This document shows positions 4,821 through 6,337 of a stretch of 6,337 nt of DNA, in pieces. The notes below the pieces were generated by a model. That model saw only the letters and a list, made by a program, of their open reading frames with translations. It was not told where the DNA came from and did not search any database. Source of the DNA: an uncultured Propionibacteriaceae bacterium (GTDB taxonomy: Bacteria; Actinomycetota; Actinomycetes; Propionibacteriales; Propionibacteriaceae); contig CALKHV010000058.1 in the NCBI GenBank assembly GCA_937988865.1, positions 1 to 6,337 of the forward strand, given 5' to 3'. The position numbers and the translations under genes were made by a program. Numbering within the stretch: the first letter of the stretch is position 1; every line of letters begins with the position of its first letter.

Positions 4821-5849
4821 TCAGCGCGCGGGCAGGTCCTTGCTCCCGCCCAGCACGAGGGTCACGCGTGCGTCCACGTCGGCGAGTCCCGCCGCGTCGA
4901 GCTTTTCCCTGAGCCCGGTCTCGGCAATCGTGGGGGGTGGCCCCAGCGCCACGATCCGGAGGACCCCCTGCCGGAAGGTGAGCTGGCTGACCTGCCAGCC
5001 CTGGGCCGCGGCCCAGTCCTCGGCGACCGGAGCCGCCCTCGCCACGACGACCTCCTGCTGGACGACCAGGGCGCTGCCCAGTCCGAGCGGCACGGCCAGG
5101 GCCGTGACCGATCCGAGGACGACGACCAGGGTGCCGCTGCGGAGGCGTCCGACGTCGACACCCAGACTCCTCGCCGCTGCCCGGATGCGGTAGCGCAGGA
5201 AGACGATGGTCCCGGTGGCGATGATGGCGCCGACGTTGGTGCCGAACAGGAGCAGGGCACCGACGGCTTGGCCCGGGGCACCCGACTCGAGGGTCAGGCC
5301 GACGACGCACAGCGGGGGGACGAGGGAGATCGCAATGGCGACGCCGGGCAGCGTGTCCGACACGTCCGACCTGACGAGGGCGAACGCCCCGACCACCCCG
5401 GTGGCGAGCGCGGCCACCAGATCAATGAGCCTCGGACTGACCCGGGCTGCGATCTGCGCATTCGTGTCGGCGACCAGGTGGGAATGGGCGGTGAGCCCGA
5501 GCAGGAACGCGATGGCCACGACGCACGCCGCGCCGGCGAGCACCATGGCGAAGTTCACCAGGACGAGTCGGCGGCGGGCCAGTACGAGTGAGAGCGCGGT
5601 GCCGAGGATCGGGGTCATGAGCGGGGCGACGATCATCGCGCCGATCACGGTCGCGGTCGAATCGGCGATGATTCCCGCGCTGGCGATGATGGTTGCCAAC
5701 ACGATCAGCACCCAGAAGGACGACAGTTTCGCCCGCCTGTCGGACCCCTCGGTCAGGAGCAGCTTGCTCATCAGGCGTTCGACATCGGCGGGCGCCGCGC
5801 GCCCCGACATGGTCTCTTCAGGACGCGAATTTTGTCGTGCGGTCTCCAC
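4821..5849 (-). CDS. DUF389 domain-containing integral membrane protein
   Basis: This 342-residue membrane protein belongs to the DUF389 family, whose biochemical role is not established. About 40 polar residues precede a core of seven predicted helices, near 44-63, 67-89, 95-118, 141-160, 167-188, 194-218 and 238-263. A soluble C-terminal domain of about 80 residues follows, possibly alpha/beta. The family signatures are STATVIGAMIVAPLMTPILG (64-83) and TLPGVAIAISLVPPLCVVGL (167-186), each with the small-residue and double-proline pattern typical of DUF389. GTNVGAIIATG (203-213) is also conserved-looking. The start is set at GTG 5847-5849 because GGGAGGA (5856-5862) sits 6 nt upstream. The in-frame ATG 5808-5810, 13 codons later, has a weaker site (GAAGAGA). 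The open frame continues far upstream, but there it is antisense to the exported-protein gene. It heads the minus-strand trio and is divergent from that gene. No substrate can be assigned. Confidence 0.9.
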   Translation of the reverse strand: METARQNSRPEETMSGRAAPADVERLMSKLLLTEGSDRRAKLSSFWVLIVLATIIASAGIIADSTATVIGAMIVAPLMTPILGTALSLVLARRRLVLVNFAMVLAGAACVVAIAFLLGLTAHSHLVADTNAQIAARVSPRLIDLVAALATGVVGAFALVRSDVSDTLPGVAIAISLVPPLCVVGLTLESGAPGQAVGALLLFGTNVGAIIATGTIVFLRYRIRAAARSLGVDVGRLRSGTLVVVLGSVTALAVPLGLGSALVVQQEVVVARAAPVAEDWAAAQGWQVSQLTFRQGVLRIVALGPPPTIAETGLREKLDAAGLADVDARVTLVLGGSKDLPAR

Positions 5850-6012
5850 GTGATGTCCTCCCTCTGGAGCGGCCAACCCTCCGGTGTCGCCAAGCAGATC
5901 ACATCGGACCCCGGAAGTGCCCCGTTCCCCCTTTTCCCGGGGCTGCTCGCTGGTTAGGCTGCAAGTGGGGTTGCCGCCCGGGGGGACGGGAGGCACACAG
6001 GACGGAGGCGCC
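5850..6012. other. Divergent intergenic region between DUF389 and exported-protein genes
   Basis: This 163-bp gap carries outward-facing start signals for both flanking genes. The minus-strand ribosome-binding site GGGAGGA lies at 5856-5862. The plus-strand GGAGG lies at 6004-6008, with another purine-rich stretch at 5981-5993. A possible plus-strand -10 is listed separately. I found no convincing promoter for the DUF389 gene by eye and no clear operator palindrome. Confidence 0.6.
5955..5960 (+). promoter_or_regulatory. Candidate -10 element for the exported-protein gene
   Basis: TAGGCT fits TANNNT and would start transcription near 5967, giving a leader of about 46 nt that includes GGAGG at 6004-6008. 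The corresponding -35 position (about 5932-5937, TTTTCC) is a weak match. The call is based on the pattern only. Confidence 0.3.
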
Positions 6013-6337
6013 GTGTCCGCACGGACTGCTGCCGCGGCACTGTTGGCGGCGACACTGAGCTTGGGTCTCGGTGTCACGACGGTCCATGCCATGAGCCCCC
6101 AGACCTTCTCGATCATCTCGTCCGCGTCGGACGTCGATGTGACGCATGCCATCCCGGCGCTGGGCGAGGTGGCGTTCGACGGCCAGCCGACCGTCACGGA
6201 CATGTCCCGGCAGGTCGTCCCGGCCATCGTCGACGGCGGGCTTCCCGTGGTCGGGGACGAGTCGGGGACGCCGACCCCCGGCGCGTCCGCACTGCTGGCC
6301 CCGGCCACTCCCACACCGACCCCGAGCCCCACGCCCA
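6013..6337 (+). CDS. Exported protein with signal peptide and P/T-rich segment, truncated by the window edge
   Basis: The reading frame starts at GTG 6013-6015 and remains open through 6337, giving 108 complete codons with no stop. GGAGG (6004-6008) lies 4 nt upstream of the GTG. The N terminus is a typical Sec signal peptide: a short region with Arg4, a hydrophobic core AAAALLAATLSLGLGV (6-21), and a cleavage motif VHA, with predicted cleavage between 26 and 27. The mature part begins MSPQTFSIISSASDVDV (27-43) and continues with mixed, fairly acidic sequence to about residue 83. It then enters a linker with TPTPG (84-88) and TPTPTPSPTP (99-108, the last residues visible). Such linkers usually tether an outer domain to the envelope, as in the neighbouring transglycosylase. 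The functional domain is probably beyond the window. I do not recognise the N-terminal segment and assign no function. Confidence 0.82.
   Translation, partial: MSARTAAAALLAATLSLGLGVTTVHAMSPQTFSIISSASDVDVTHAIPALGEVAFDGQPTVTDMSRQVVPAIVDGGLPVVGDESGTPTPGASALLAPATPTPTPSPTP

Noticed and set aside
4282..5193. Plus-strand open frame of about 300 codons
   Set aside because: It lies antisense to the transglycosylase and DUF389 genes, has low-complexity Ala/Val/Gly/Ser/Thr content and no recognisable motif. High GC opens such shadow frames.
5850..6332. Minus-strand frame continuing upstream from the DUF389 gene to 6332
   Set aside because: It begins with low-complexity Gly/Val sequence that is the complement of the TP-rich repeat, is antisense to a gene with a signal peptide, and the GTG at 5849 has a strong ribosome-binding site.
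1..6337. Defence system, CRISPR array, mobile element or attachment site
   Set aside because: All substantial coding capacity belongs to recognisable housekeeping or envelope-type genes, and no spaced repeats, transposase, integrase or tRNA were seen.

Overview
The window is GC-rich DNA with dense genes, GTG as well as ATG starts, and a lytic transglycosylase of a type familiar from Actinomycetota. It is most likely an actinobacterial chromosome. A member of the Propionibacteriales or a relative would fit, but the sequence does not prove the lineage. There is no sign of a mobile element, CRISPR array, phage gene, tRNA or rRNA.

Layout from left to right. A strong hairpin at the left edge (1-24) probably ends transcription of a minus-strand flavin amine oxidase (70-1419). 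A 171-bp divergent intergenic region (1420-1590) separates it from a plus-strand phosphoglucomutase/phosphomannomutase-family enzyme (1591-3006). This gap holds several nested inverted and direct repeats and a possible leaderless promoter. The mutase overlaps by 8 bp, tail to tail, with a minus-strand PQ-loop (SWEET-like) membrane protein (2999-3667). Upstream of that gene, on the same strand, lie a secreted or membrane-anchored lytic transglycosylase (3750-4715) and a seven-helix DUF389 membrane protein (4821-5849). The order of the minus-strand set is therefore DUF389, then transglycosylase, then PQ-loop. The last of these appears to have its own promoter (TTGACA -35). A second divergent gap (5850-6012) leads to a plus-strand exported protein with a clear signal peptide and the beginning of a Pro/Thr-rich linker. 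It runs off the right edge at 6337.

Functionally the window mixes envelope-related genes (transglycosylase, exported P/T-rich protein, two integral membrane proteins) with two metabolic enzymes (amine oxidation and hexose-phosphate isomerisation). No single pathway ties them together, and I see no convincing new multigene system. The points most worth a second look are: the alternating CGTCGGG/CCCGACG repeats directly in front of the mutase start; a predicted covalent flavin in the amine oxidase with an altered aromatic cage; the single-chain tandem PQ-loop protein; an 18-bp tandem repeat ahead of the transglycosylase; and the unidentified exported protein at the right edge. Four start sites were set from ribosome-binding sites, promoter position or the signal peptide rather than by taking the longest reading frame.
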